Shown here one piece after another: positions 37,165 through 46,187 of a stretch of 64,000 bases of DNA. The position numbers and the translations under genes were made by a program. The DNA comes from Corynebacterium sp. GTDB lineage: Bacteria; Actinomycetota; Actinomycetes; Mycobacteriales; Mycobacteriaceae. Every line of letters begins with the position of its first letter. Position 1 is the first letter of the stretch. The stretch spans positions 87,611 to 151,610 of the forward strand of contig NZ_JAUNLS010000001.1 in the NCBI RefSeq assembly GCF_030532325.1. The letters run 5' to 3'. The notes beneath the pieces were generated by a model that ran no database searches, was not told where the DNA came from, and saw only the letters and a list, made by a program, of their open reading frames with translations.

Positions 37165-38376
37165 CTAGGCCAGGCGCCGCGCGCCCTGGCCCGGGCGGGC
37201 CACCATGAAGGCCGGCTCCGGGAAGCCATGCTCGGCAGCCGCGGAGGCGATGGCCTCGGCGGTGGAGTCCACGTCCTCCTGCTTGATGAGCGCGATGATG
37301 GCACCGCCGAAGCCGCCGCCGGTCATGCGCGCGCCCACCTCACCGGCCGCCACGCAGGCGGTATCGAGCTCCGGGGTGGTGATTTCATAGAGGTCGCGCA
37401 TGGAGACGTGGCTGTCATACATGAGCTCACGGAAGCGATCAAAGTCCTCCGCCTCCAGGGCCTGGGCGGCCTGCTGCGTGCGGGCGGTCTCCTCCACGAT
37501 GTGGCGCACGCGGCGGGTCACCAGCTCCACGTCCCTGCCGTTATCCGCGGCCCACTGGCCGGCGGCCTCCACGGCGTTGGGGATATCGCGAACGGTGCCG
37601 CCCTCGGTCAGAGCCTCCTGCACCTCGTCGATGACGCCACGGCGCGAGGCGTACTGGCCGTCGTTAAGCGTGTGCGGGGCGTTGGTGTCCGCGATGAGCA
37701 GCACCATGCCGTGCGCGGCGATGTCAAAGGGCACGTGGCGCACCGAGCCGTCGTGGAAGTCCAGCACCAGGGCGGAGCCGGGGCGGCCGAAGAGGCTGCT
37801 GTTTTGATCCAGCCCGCCTGTCGACGCCCCCACCACCTCATTCTCCGCGCGGATGCAGGCCTTAACCAGGCGGGCGCGGGCGGCGTCGTCAGGCGCATGC
37901 CCGCAGGCCAGCTCGTAGGCCGCCACCGCCACGGAGCACTCGAGCGCCGCGGAGCTGGACAGGCCGGAGCCTACCGGCACGTCGGAGGTAATGGCGATGG
38001 AGAGGCCGGAGCAGGACTCAATGATGCCCTCCTCCAGGCCGGCCCACACGGCTCCGGCGACGTAGTCGGACCAGTCGGCCGGAAAGCCCGGGCGGACCTC
38101 ATCCAGGCGCACTGTTGCGCGCACCACGGAGCCCTCGTAATCGGAGGCGATCTCCAGCAGACCGTCCTCCCGCGGGGCCACGGCCACCGCGGTGTTTTCC
38201 TCCAGGGCGAAGGGCACGCACACGCCGCCGGCGTAGTCCACGTGCTCACCGATGAGGTTGACGCGGCCGGGCGCGGCCCACACGCCGGCGGGCTCGTGGC
38301 CGAAGGTGTCCTGGAACAGGCCGCTCGCGGCATTGATGAGCTCGGAATCGCTGCGGAAGGTGATCCACTTAGGCAT
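37165..38376 (-). CDS. galK: Galactokinase
   Basis: GHMP kinase making galactose-1-phosphate in the Leloir pathway; 403 aa. Signature PGRVNLIGEHVDYAGG, ATP motif PVGSGLSSSAALE, and RMTGGGFGGAIIALI near the C-terminus. The ATG at 38376 lies behind a near-perfect AAGGAGGTG and overlaps the end of galT by 8 nt. Confidence 0.96.
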   Translation of the reverse strand: MPKWITFRSDSELINAASGLFQDTFGHEPAGVWAAPGRVNLIGEHVDYAGGVCVPFALEENTAVAVAPREDGLLEIASDYEGSVVRATVRLDEVRPGFPADWSDYVAGAVWAGLEEGIIESCSGLSIAITSDVPVGSGLSSSAALECSVAVAAYELACGHAPDDAARARLVKACIRAENEVVGASTGGLDQNSSLFGRPGSALVLDFHDGSVRHVPFDIAAHGMVLLIADTNAPHTLNDGQYASRRGVIDEVQEALTEGGTVRDIPNAVEAAGQWAADNGRDVELVTRRVRHIVEETARTQQAAQALEAEDFDRFRELMYDSHVSMRDLYEITTPELDTACVAAGEVGARMTGGGFGGAIIALIKQEDVDSTAEAIASAAAEHGFPEPAFMVARPGQGARRLA

Positions 38377-39460
38377 CCCACACCTCCTTGAAACGAGCGG
38401 CGATGGCCTCAGGGGTGGTGTCATTGATCCACACCGCCTGGGCGGATTCGGAGCCGGCCAGGTACTTCAGCCGGTTGGGAGAACGCATGAGAGAGAAGAG
38501 TTGGAGATGCATGCGCACGTCCCCGCGCAGCGCGGGATCCGTGGGCGCCAGGTTCCAGCCGGCGATGTACGGGGTTTTCTCCACACCCTCGAAGAAGCGA
38601 TCCACCGCGGAGTAGAGCTTCTTGAGCAGGGCCGCGAGGTCATCACGCTGCTCGTCATTGAGGTCGCAGAAATCGGCTGCGTAGGCGTTGGGCATGACCA
38701 TGGCCTCCACCGGCCACTTGGCGGCCGGCGGAACAAAGACGGTGAAGTGCTCCGTCTGCGCGATGACGCGCGTGCCCACCTCGCGCTCGCGGTCGAGCAG
38801 ATCCTGGAAGAGATCCCCCTCGTAGGCCTGAGAGGAGGCCACCAGGGAGCGCATGCGCGGCGAGAGGAAGGGATAGGAGTAGATCTGACCGTGCGGGTGC
38901 TGGAGGGTGACGCCGATCTCCTCGCCGCGGTTTTCGAAGGGGAAGACCTGCTGCACCTCGGGCAGGGCGCTGAGCGCCTCGGTGCGGTGCGCCCAGGCCT
39001 CGATCACGGTGCGGATGCGGCTGACAGGCAGGTCCTTGAAGCTGGCTGCGGGATCGGAGGTAAAGCAGACCACCTCGCAGCGCGCGCGGGCCGCCCGGCG
39101 CGGGACCAGGCCCATGCCGTCGAGATCCTCGGTGTAGTCTTCCATGCCCATGGCAAAGGAGGGGAAGCGGTTCTCGAAGACCACGACGTCGTAGCTGGGA
39201 CTGGGGATCTCGGTGGGCAGGTGCCCCGGGGTAGTCGGGGCCAACGGGTTCTCGTTGGCCGGCGGCATGAACGTGCGGTTCATGCGGTGAGCGGCAAAGG
39301 CCACCCAGTCCCCGGTGAGGGGATCGCGGCGCATCTCGGAGGCCGGGACCACCTGCGGCAGATCGCGGGAATCCTCGAGGACGCGGTCGGGATGCTCGGT
39401 GTCGTCGAAGTAGATGATCTCGCGGCCGTCGGCAAGCGTGGCGTGAGTGACGTTAAGCAT
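38369..39460 (-). CDS. galT: Galactose-1-phosphate uridylyltransferase
   Basis: Transfers UMP between UDP-glucose and galactose-1-phosphate; 363 aa, HIT superfamily. The active-site HPHGQ occurs in VTLQHPHGQIYSYPFL, with RDPLTGDWVAFAAHRMNRT near the N-terminus. ATG follows GGAGG directly after the stop of the small membrane gene. Part of the gal operon. Confidence 0.96.
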   Translation of the reverse strand: MLNVTHATLADGREIIYFDDTEHPDRVLEDSRDLPQVVPASEMRRDPLTGDWVAFAAHRMNRTFMPPANENPLAPTTPGHLPTEIPSPSYDVVVFENRFPSFAMGMEDYTEDLDGMGLVPRRAARARCEVVCFTSDPAASFKDLPVSRIRTVIEAWAHRTEALSALPEVQQVFPFENRGEEIGVTLQHPHGQIYSYPFLSPRMRSLVASSQAYEGDLFQDLLDREREVGTRVIAQTEHFTVFVPPAAKWPVEAMVMPNAYAADFCDLNDEQRDDLAALLKKLYSAVDRFFEGVEKTPYIAGWNLAPTDPALRGDVRMHLQLFSLMRSPNRLKYLAGSESAQAVWINDTTPEAIAARFKEVWDA

Positions 39461-39742
39461 CTACTTCGCCTCCGCTGCATGATCGGCGCGGTGGGGATGT
39501 TCCTCCACGACGATGGGCTTGAAGTAAGCCCAGGCCATCATGATCGCGGCGACGGCGAGCATGGCCAGACCGGCCCACAGGTTGTCAGAGGAGTTCTTCG
39601 GAATGTTGTTTTCCGGGTTGATGCCCGGGTCCAGCAGGAAGGAGCAGAGCAGGAGGATGATTCCGTACAGGCCGAGCAGCGCGCCAATGACGTTGCGCAG
39701 ATCGAAGGCGCCGGCTCGCTGTGGGGAGGAGGGAGAAGACAT
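39461..39742 (-). CDS. Small two-helix membrane protein of the gal operon
   Basis: A 93-aa protein with two hydrophobic segments (~18-37 and ~56-73) and a His-rich C-terminus. Its stop abuts the galT start. It lies 33 bp after the SSS transporter gene, so it may be an accessory of the transporter; small partners of this type occur next to SSS genes. No named family recognised. Confidence 0.8.
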   Translation of the reverse strand: MSSPSSPQRAGAFDLRNVIGALLGLYGIILLLCSFLLDPGINPENNIPKNSSDNLWAGLAMLAVAAIMMAWAYFKPIVVEEHPHRADHAAEAK

Positions 39743-39775
39743 GATGTGAATCCTTTTCTCACAAGATAGGGGCGA

Positions 39776-41431
39776 TTAGGCGAAGATGACGTTGAGGCCA
39801 ACGGCCACCGCCAGGCAGATGACGCCGAGCGGGACGGTGCGCTTGTACCAGGGCAGGTTGGCCTCGGTGTAGTCCTCGAAGTGGCCCTTCGGGGTCACGG
39901 AGGACACGAAGCCGACCAGCTCCTCATCGGGCTTGGGCTGGGTGAACATGGACACGATGACAGAGACCACGATATCCGTAGCGAAGGCCACGCCGGCGGC
40001 AACGAAGGCCGTGCCCTGACCGGGCAGGTTGAAGATGGTCGCGGAGGCGTCGGTGAAGGTGGAGACGTACCAGAAGGCAATCGCGGACAGCGTACCGGCC
40101 ACCAGGCCAGACCAACCGGCGTGCGGGGTCATGCGCTTCCAGAACATGCCGAGGATGAAGGTGGCAAACAGCGGGGCGTTGAAGAAGCCGAAGAGCGTTT
40201 GCAGGTAGTCCATGACGTTGCCAAAGTTCTGCGCCAGCAGGGCGGTGAAGATGGCCACGCCGGTGGCCACCACGGTGGCGATGCGGCCGAAGCGTAGGTA
40301 GTAATCATCGTCGCGGTCCTTGACCACGTAGGTCTGCCAGATGTCGTAGGAGATCACGGTGTTGAAGGCCGAGATGTTAGCCGCCATGCCGGCCATGAAG
40401 GAGGCCAGCAGGCCGGCGATGGCCACGCCCAGCAGGCCGTTGGGCAGGAGATCGCGCATGAGCAGCAGGATGGCGTCGTTAGGCTTGGCGCTGCCCTCCA
40501 CGAGGTCGGCCACCATGACCGAGGCGATCATGCCGGGGATGACCACGAGGAAGGGGATGAACATCTTGGGGAAGGCACCGATGATCGGGGTCTTGCGGGC
40601 CGCGGAGATGGACTCGGAGGCCATGGCGCGCTGCACCTCAACGAAGTTGGTGGTCCAGTAGCCGAAGGAGAGCACGAAGCCCAGGCCCAGGACGATGCCG
40701 ATGACGGACCACACCGGGTTCTCAAAGCCGGAGATCTCCGTGCCGGGCCAGGTGTGGAAGTGGGACTCGTTGGCCACGGAGGCCTTGAGGCCTTCCCAGC
40801 CGCCCACGCGGTTGAGGCCGATGATGGTCAGCGGTGCCAGGGCTGCGACGATGACGAAGAACTGCAGCACCTCGTTGTAGATGGCGGCGGAGAGGCCGCC
40901 CAGGGTGATGTAGGAGAGCACAATGAGGCCGGCGACCAGCAGCGCCACCCACATCTCCCAGCCCAGCAGGGCCTCGACGATGGTGGCCAGCAGGTAGAGG
41001 TTAACGCCGGCGATAAGCAGCTGGGCAATGGCGAAGGAGATCGCGTTCACCAGGTGCGCGGTGTTGCCAAAGCGCTTGCGCATGAACTCGGGAACGGAGC
41101 GCACCTTAGAGCCGTAGTAGAAGGGCATCATGACAATGCCCAGGAAGACCATGGCGGGCACGGCGCCGATCCAAAAGTAGTGCATGGTCTGGAAGCCGTA
41201 CTCCACGCCGTTGGCGGACATGCCGATGATCTCCACGGCGCCCAGGTTGGCGGAGACGAAGGCCAGGCCGGTCACCCAGGCGGGCAGGCCGCGGCCGGAG
41301 AGGAAGAAGTCGATAGAAGAGGACACACGAGCCTTGGCGGCCCAGCCGATGCCCAGAACGAAGATGAAGTACAACGCGACGAGCAGGTAGTCCACCCACG
41401 TGGCGTCAAGTCGAAGAACTGAGGGTTCCAT
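39776..41431 (-). CDS. SSS-family sodium:galactose (sugar) symporter
   Basis: SGLT-like transporter of 551 aa with about 14 helices. The SSS family signature region GLAFVSANLGAVEIIGMSAN and RSVPEFMRKRFG are present. Galactose is inferred from position between galM and galT-galK. Clean ATG start at 41431, 58 bp after galM. Confidence 0.9.
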   Translation of the reverse strand: MEPSVLRLDATWVDYLLVALYFIFVLGIGWAAKARVSSSIDFFLSGRGLPAWVTGLAFVSANLGAVEIIGMSANGVEYGFQTMHYFWIGAVPAMVFLGIVMMPFYYGSKVRSVPEFMRKRFGNTAHLVNAISFAIAQLLIAGVNLYLLATIVEALLGWEMWVALLVAGLIVLSYITLGGLSAAIYNEVLQFFVIVAALAPLTIIGLNRVGGWEGLKASVANESHFHTWPGTEISGFENPVWSVIGIVLGLGFVLSFGYWTTNFVEVQRAMASESISAARKTPIIGAFPKMFIPFLVVIPGMIASVMVADLVEGSAKPNDAILLLMRDLLPNGLLGVAIAGLLASFMAGMAANISAFNTVISYDIWQTYVVKDRDDDYYLRFGRIATVVATGVAIFTALLAQNFGNVMDYLQTLFGFFNAPLFATFILGMFWKRMTPHAGWSGLVAGTLSAIAFWYVSTFTDASATIFNLPGQGTAFVAAGVAFATDIVVSVIVSMFTQPKPDEELVGFVSSVTPKGHFEDYTEANLPWYKRTVPLGVICLAVAVGLNVIFA

Positions 41432-41489
41432 AGCGAGAACTTTCTAGGTTGTGCAGGTGTCGGGGAAGGAAGGGATGCGGGGAGGTGAA

Positions 41490-42377
41490 CTAGCCGAGTC
41501 CGCTAAGTCGAAGCTCAAAGTCCACGGGGGTGGTGGCAAGGTCGGTGCCACTGACCAGCGCGTTGGGCGGAGCGCTCATGGGCTCCACGGCCAGCGCGCG
41601 GCCACGGCCGGGGTAATCATCCGGGGTAAAAAGCTGTACCCAGTCAAGGCCCGTGCCCATCTCCATGCGCACGCCCCGGCCGCTGGCCGGATGCACGTAG
41701 TCCACCTGGAGCGGGCCCTCGCCGCGGAAGCAGTCATCCCAGTTCACCTCGCTGATGCGCTGGTGGGAGATGCGGGCGGGGTGGACCTCGCCGGTGGGCA
41801 GGTTGCGGGAGTCCAGCAGGTGGTGCTCACTGACGGGAATGCTCAGCTCGCACTCGTCTGTGGCAGCACCGCGGGCGGAGAGGAAGGTGTGCAGGCCGAA
41901 GGCGAAGGGGCTGGGTTCTGCCCCCGGCTCCTCCCCCTCAGGTGCCTGAGCACTGTCCGCGCCGGCGGCCCGCTCAGTGTCCGCATGCAGACGGATGAGA
42001 AGGCCGTGGGCATCGAGCCGGTACTCGATGTCCAGGTTCACTGCCCAGGGCCAGGGCCTGCGCAGGGGTGTGGTCAGCCGCACCGAATCACCGTGAACCT
42101 CCACCGGCTGCCAGTGCGCCTGCGCCACCAGCCCGTGGATGGCGTTGCCGCGCTCGGGCTCGTTGACGGGAAGGTCGTAGCTCTGGCCTTTCCAGGTGAA
42201 GTGTCCGTCGGCGGTGCGGTTGGGCCAGGGTGCGAGCACCAGCCCGGCGTACATCGGCGGGGTTTGGTCTTCCTCGTAGGTTTCCACGAGGTTATCCCCG
42301 CGGAACGTGAGTGACTTCAGCCCGGCGCCGCGCGGATTGATCTCCGCGCGATACTCACCACAGTGGATGCGATACAT
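41490..42377 (-). CDS. galM: Aldose 1-epimerase (galactose mutarotase)
   Basis: Interconverts alpha and beta sugar anomers; 295 aa, galactose-mutarotase fold. Recognisable segments are HCGEYRAEINPRGAGLKSL, LAPWPNRTADGHFTW, NAIHGLV with its catalytic His, and a late VEPMSAPPNA. The start is uncertain: an ATG at 42377 and a GTG at 42389 are both poorly spaced from GGAAGG. First gene of the five-gene gal operon. Confidence 0.9.
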   Translation of the reverse strand: MYRIHCGEYRAEINPRGAGLKSLTFRGDNLVETYEEDQTPPMYAGLVLAPWPNRTADGHFTWKGQSYDLPVNEPERGNAIHGLVAQAHWQPVEVHGDSVRLTTPLRRPWPWAVNLDIEYRLDAHGLLIRLHADTERAAGADSAQAPEGEEPGAEPSPFAFGLHTFLSARGAATDECELSIPVSEHHLLDSRNLPTGEVHPARISHQRISEVNWDDCFRGEGPLQVDYVHPASGRGVRMEMGTGLDWVQLFTPDDYPGRGRALAVEPMSAPPNALVSGTDLATTPVDFELRLSGLG

Positions 42378-42458
42378 GGGGGTGCACACCGCCTTCCGGT
42401 GTATGGAAACTGACTACGTTTTTAAGGTTAAAGCGCAGCTCAAACCCTAGTCAATCGT

Positions 42459-42477
42459 TTGCATAAACTTGCACAAA
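42459..42477 (-). promoter_or_regulatory. Direct repeats upstream of the gal promoter
   Basis: TTGCATAAA (42459-42467) and TTGCACAAA (42469-42477) repeat with a 10-bp period. On the minus strand they precede TTGACT, 18 nt, TAACCT, a plausible gal promoter. Possible activator site; low confidence. Confidence 0.35.
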
Positions 42478-42533
42478 TCCACCCCTATGCTGCAGAAAAC
42501 TCCCCCGGTGGCCGCCCGGGCGCGCCCGTGGGG

Positions 42534-42992
42534 TTACCCTCTCATCCCACGCGCGCGCCACCGGCGCCACGCGATCCTCAGCGCCGAATGGGGTGTGGCA
42601 ACCAGCTCGCGCACGTAGTGATACGGCCTATCGCGCCGCGGCGTCAGCGCCGCGTGCAGGCGCACCGGAATGCCCAAATGCCACGACCACAGTTTGGTGC
42701 GCAGGCAGTGAAAGTCACTGGTAACCACGTCGAAATGGGGCGCGGCGTCCAGGGCACGGGCGTTCTCCAGGTTCTCGTTGGTGCTCGTGGCGCGGCTTTC
42801 CTCCACGATGAGCTCCGCCGGCACGCCGCGCTTGCGCAGGTACGCGGCCATGGCCGGGGCCTCGCCGCGCCCGGAGACGATGATGCGCTGGCCCTCCCAC
42901 AGCTCCAGCGCGCGGTCCAGCCGGGCGGCCAACACGGACGTGGGTTCGCCGCCGGCCACCCGCGCGCCAAGGACTAAGATGGGAACCGACAT
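42534..42992 (-). CDS. DUF218 (YdcF-like) protein
   Basis: A 152-aa protein of the DUF218/YdcF family: it has the opening VLGARVAGGEPTSVLAARL, IIVSGRGEAPAMAAYLRKRG and ESRATSTNENLENA motifs and a basic C-terminus. No membrane segments, unlike many longer relatives. The ATG lies 9 nt after TAGAAT, so the mRNA is probably leaderless. Function unknown. Confidence 0.85.
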   Translation of the reverse strand: MSVPILVLGARVAGGEPTSVLAARLDRALELWEGQRIIVSGRGEAPAMAAYLRKRGVPAELIVEESRATSTNENLENARALDAAPHFDVVTSDFHCLRTKLWSWHLGIPVRLHAALTPRRDRPYHYVRELVATPHSALRIAWRRWRARGMRG

Positions 42993-43045
42993 AACGCACG
43001 ATTCTATCCCCTCCCCCGCGCAGGGTTTTCCACAAAGGACAAGCC

Positions 43046-44035
43046 GTGGCCACTCCCACCCTCAAAGATCTCGCCGCCACCACCGGCTTTTCCGTCTCCA
43101 CCGTCTCGCGCGCACTGGCCAATCACCCCGCCATCTCGGCGGCCACCACCAAGAAGATCAAGGACGCCGCCAACGAGCTGGGCTATCGCCCCAACGCCCA
43201 GGCGCGCGCCCTGCGCGGCTCCCGCTCGGATGCCATCGGCGTGGTCATCCCCGACCTTGCCGATCCCTACTTCGCACAAATCGCCGCGGCCATCGAGCGG
43301 GAGGCTGACGCCGCCGGCATCGCCGCCATCATGACCACCTGCTCGGATTCCGTGGCCCGCCAGGCCAAGGCCCTCGACGCGCTGACCTGGCGCCGGGTGG
43401 ACGGCATCATCGCCGTGCCGGTGGAGGGCGCCGAGGCCGCGCTTACCGACGCCGCCAAGGGCCGCCCCCTCCTCCTCATCGACCGCGAGCTTCCCCACTT
43501 CCCCACCGTGGCCTCCGATCCGCGCCCCGGTATGTACGCCGCTTTGCAGCAGCTGCGCGATAAGGGCCACACGCACATCGGCTACATTCCCGGCCCGCAG
43601 AATTCCTCCACCGGCCGCCAGCGCCTGGCCGTCTTCCGCGGCGCCACCGAGGACTTCCGCACGGAATTTGGCCAGGGCGGATCCCGCCGCCGCGAGGGCT
43701 ACGTCAGCGCGCTGGAGCTTATGGATAAGGGCATCACCGCGCTGGTGGCGGGCGATTCCATGATGACCACCGGCGCGCTGGAGGCGTGCTACAACTCCGG
43801 GCGGACCATCGGCAGCGACATCGCGCTTGTGGGCTTTGATGATCTCTCCTTCTTCCGCCTGCAGCCCACGCCGATTTCCGTGGTGGACCAAAACATGGAA
43901 GCCCTTGGCCAGCTGGCGGTGCAAAACCTCCTGGCGGCCATCCCCCACCATGACACCCCGCGGGGAAGCATCGTGGCCACCCGCTACATCCCGCGCATGT
44001 CCACTGCGCAACGCGTCGGCATACTGGAGACATGA
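43046..44035 (+). CDS. LacI-family transcriptional regulator
   Basis: A 329-aa repressor-type protein: N-terminal HTH (TLKDLAATTGFSVSTVSRAL) and hinge, then a periplasmic-binding-like domain (GVVIPDLADPYFAQIAAAIE, LLIDRELPHFPTVASDP). GTG at 43046 behind AAAGGA. It overlaps rbsK by 4 nt (ATGA), so ribose or a nucleoside-derived sugar is the likely effector; an RbsR- or UriR-type role is inference. Confidence 0.9.
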   Translation: MATPTLKDLAATTGFSVSTVSRALANHPAISAATTKKIKDAANELGYRPNAQARALRGSRSDAIGVVIPDLADPYFAQIAAAIEREADAAGIAAIMTTCSDSVARQAKALDALTWRRVDGIIAVPVEGAEAALTDAAKGRPLLLIDRELPHFPTVASDPRPGMYAALQQLRDKGHTHIGYIPGPQNSSTGRQRLAVFRGATEDFRTEFGQGGSRRREGYVSALELMDKGITALVAGDSMMTTGALEACYNSGRTIGSDIALVGFDDLSFFRLQPTPISVVDQNMEALGQLAVQNLLAAIPHHDTPRGSIVATRYIPRMSTAQRVGILET

Positions 44036-44946
44036 GCATTACCGTAGTCGGCTCTATCAACGCCGATCTCGTCATTCACGCCCAGCGCCACCCGCTGCCC
44101 GGGGAAACCCTCCTAGGACACGGCGGGGAGGTCACCGCCGGTGGTAAGGGCGCAAACCAAGCCGTAGCCGCCGCGCTCCTCGGCGCGGAGGTCAGCTTTG
44201 TCGGCGCAGTGGGTTCTGCCAGTTCCGATCCTTATGCCTCGACGGCGCTGAGCTACCTCACTTCTTCGGGCGTAGATCTCAACCACGTCGCCCGCACCAC
44301 CCACACCACGGGCCTGGCGGTCATCACTGTGGCGGCTAGCGGCGAGAACACCATCGTAGTCTCCCCCGGGGCCAATGCACTGGTCGATTCCGCCTTTGTC
44401 CACGCCCACGCCGCCCCCATCGCGGAAGCGGACATTGTGGTGCTCCAAGGCGAGATTCCCGCCGCAGGCTTTGCCGCCGCCGCGGAACTTAGCCGCGGCC
44501 GCCTCGTGGTGAACCTCGCCCCGGTTATTGATGTTGAGCACGCGGCCCTGCTCAAGGCAGATCCCTTAGTAGTCAACGAGCACGAGGCCGGGCTTGTCCT
44601 GGAACAGCTTGGGCATGCACATGGCGCCACTGCATCCCGCACCGAATCCCCCGCCGCCGAATTGGTGCGCGCGGGCTTTGCATCCGTGGTGCTCACGCTC
44701 GGCGCTCGCGGCGCGCAGGTCGCCACCGCCGAAGGAGTGGTAGACATCCCCACCCCACACATCACGCCGGTGGACACCACCGGAGCAGGCGATGCCTTTA
44801 CGGGTGCTCTCTGCGCGCGCCTCGATGCCGGCGACGATCTCGTTACCGCCGCCTGCTATGCCGCCCGCGTCGGCGCCTTCGCCGCCACCGGCCAGGGCGC
44901 CCAGGCCTCCTACCCCACGGCAGACACACTGCTGCCGGAGGTCTAG
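44032..44946 (+). CDS. rbsK: Ribokinase (PfkB family)
   Basis: Phosphorylates ribose at C5; cytosolic, 304 aa. The start ITVVGSINADLVIHA, the GGKGANQAVAAALLG motif, NEHEAGLVLEQL, and the catalytic PVDTTGAGDAFTGAL are diagnostic. Co-translated with the LacI gene. A scrambled copy of parts of this gene lies 1.3 kb downstream at 46281-46329. Confidence 0.95.
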   Translation: MSITVVGSINADLVIHAQRHPLPGETLLGHGGEVTAGGKGANQAVAAALLGAEVSFVGAVGSASSDPYASTALSYLTSSGVDLNHVARTTHTTGLAVITVAASGENTIVVSPGANALVDSAFVHAHAAPIAEADIVVLQGEIPAAGFAAAAELSRGRLVVNLAPVIDVEHAALLKADPLVVNEHEAGLVLEQLGHAHGATASRTESPAAELVRAGFASVVLTLGARGAQVATAEGVVDIPTPHITPVDTTGAGDAFTGALCARLDAGDDLVTAACYAARVGAFAATGQGAQASYPTADTLLPEV

Positions 44947-44998
44947 CTCACACGCAATAAACACGTTGTGCACTCAAGAGATCCGGAGGCGCCAGCTA

Positions 44999-45385
44999 TT
45001 ATGCGCGAGACATATATGTGAGTTGCACTTGGCTTATGAATGACTTGGGGTATTCTTCTTCATCGGTAAGCAGCAGATCTTCCCAAAGCCGAGATACTGA
45101 GGCCCCCGGCGCGATCGGCTCTTCAATCGACCCCAGCGCAGTGGAGTAGCTATACAAATCCCATTCGTCTTCGTTCAACGTATCTCCCCAATGCGAGCGC
45201 AGATCAGAAAGCAGGACCGATCTTGCTACCCCGTCCGGCTCTGGGAACTCTGCGTCAGAGATTAGATAGACTTCCGTGAACTTCCTTACCCGTTCAATTC
45301 TCTTGAGATATTGTTCAAAACATGCCTCGAGATCACTTTCGCGCGCGAGGAAGTATGTCCGAGCCAGCGTAATTTCACCACTCAT
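44999..45385 (-). CDS. Island gene 3: acidic cytosolic protein, unknown
   Basis: A 128-aa protein without signal peptide or membrane segment, rich in Glu/Asp (LLLTDEEEYPKS, LNEDEWDLYS). I recognise no family. The ATG at 45385 overlaps the preceding stop (TGATG). Base composition is markedly more AT-rich than the surroundings. An acidic cytosolic partner after a small basic secreted protein is the layout of toxin-immunity pairs, which is inference. Confidence 0.65.
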   Translation of the reverse strand: MSGEITLARTYFLARESDLEACFEQYLKRIERVRKFTEVYLISDAEFPEPDGVARSVLLSDLRSHWGDTLNEDEWDLYSYSTALGSIEEPIAPGASVSRLWEDLLLTDEEEYPKSFISQVQLTYMSRA

Positions 45386-45708
45386 CACATTGCATTCCAG
45401 TTCGTATCATAGGCACCTGAAGGTCGATACCGCTTCTGCGGGTAACAGTGCCGTTTGTGCGCGTTATTGAACTTATTCGTATACAGATCCGCATCACGTT
45501 GCGCATCTAGCGGAGTCTTTTTATGGTTTCCTACAACATAGCCGAGCACAGGGTTTCCCGCCGCATTCTCAACTGCTTGGCACTGCACCGTGTACATTCC
45601 AAATTCGTTCTTGATGTCCGGAAGCGCCTTCGCGTAGGGCGCGGGAAGAGCTAATCCTAAAGCGAATACAATCAAGACTTTTAGAACGATTGAATCCATC
45701 TTGACCAT
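45385..45708 (-). CDS. Island gene 2: small basic secreted protein with two cysteines, unknown
   Basis: A 107-aa protein with a signal peptide (IVLKVLIVFALGLALPAPYAKA^LPD). The ~78-residue mature part is basic, with cysteines in YTVQCQAVE and HKRHCYPQKRY that could pair, and a His/Lys-rich stretch (GNHKKTPLDAQRD). Start ATG at 45708 overlaps the gene-1 stop (TGATG); earlier TTG/CTG codons are less likely. No family recognised. Confidence 0.65.
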   Translation of the reverse strand: MVKMDSIVLKVLIVFALGLALPAPYAKALPDIKNEFGMYTVQCQAVENAAGNPVLGYVVGNHKKTPLDAQRDADLYTNKFNNAHKRHCYPQKRYRPSGAYDTNWNAM

Positions 45709-46187
45709 CAGCAATTTACCACTCGGTCAATTCTAGTAACGTATGGAACGCTGAACTCCGCAACAACCTCCTCTTGGCCGGAGGCAACCGTTGCGCATCG
45801 TGCGTCCTGCGCTCCAACAGGCCCAGTCATAATAACCTTGACTCGCATGGGTGTCGGGCAGTCATTATATACAGTTACCTTCACCCCGTCCTGTTCAGCG
45901 CTAACACATGTAGCAGCAGTCGTATCGTCGTCATCTTTCGCAGCTCTAGAATCCTGAGGAGCTTCAGAAGTAATTATTATGCTCCGATCCGCCGCAGGAC
46001 TGTTGAAGAAGACAGCTGCGTCTTCGCCCCCATTTAGTTCGAATTCTGTATCCCGATTTTCCTGAGCCACGTACTCCCCATCCACAGGGCCAAATTCCAA
46101 GTCAGTCGCAAGCGCCATTGTTGGAGACACAGAAACAAAACCGGCAACCAGTATCGCTGTTCCCAAGATCTTCGTACAAAACTTCAA
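45708..46187 (-). CDS. Island gene 1: secreted protein with tendamistat-like cysteine pattern
   Basis: A 159-aa protein with a signal peptide (KILGTAILVAGFVSVSPTMALA^TDL). Mature part: an acidic linker (KDDDDTT), then a C-terminal domain with four cysteines spaced 16, 21 and 28 residues apart. Tendamistat, the Streptomyces alpha-amylase inhibitor, has 16, 18 and 28, and also shares VKV and a C-x-x-VAxGQ turn (CATVASGQ here). The WRY inhibitory triplet is absent, so amylase inhibition is unlikely. TTG start at 46187 with GAGGA six nt upstream. First gene of the island operon. Confidence 0.65.
   Translation of the reverse strand: MKFCTKILGTAILVAGFVSVSPTMALATDLEFGPVDGEYVAQENRDTEFELNGGEDAAVFFNSPAADRSIIITSEAPQDSRAAKDDDDTTAATCVSAEQDGVKVTVYNDCPTPMRVKVIMTGPVGAQDARCATVASGQEEVVAEFSVPYVTRIDRVVNC

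Noticed and set aside
45774-46037. 87-aa plus-strand frame in the island
   Set aside because: Overlaps the signal-peptide-bearing minus-strand gene, which has a ribosome site and coupled neighbours; this frame has neither.
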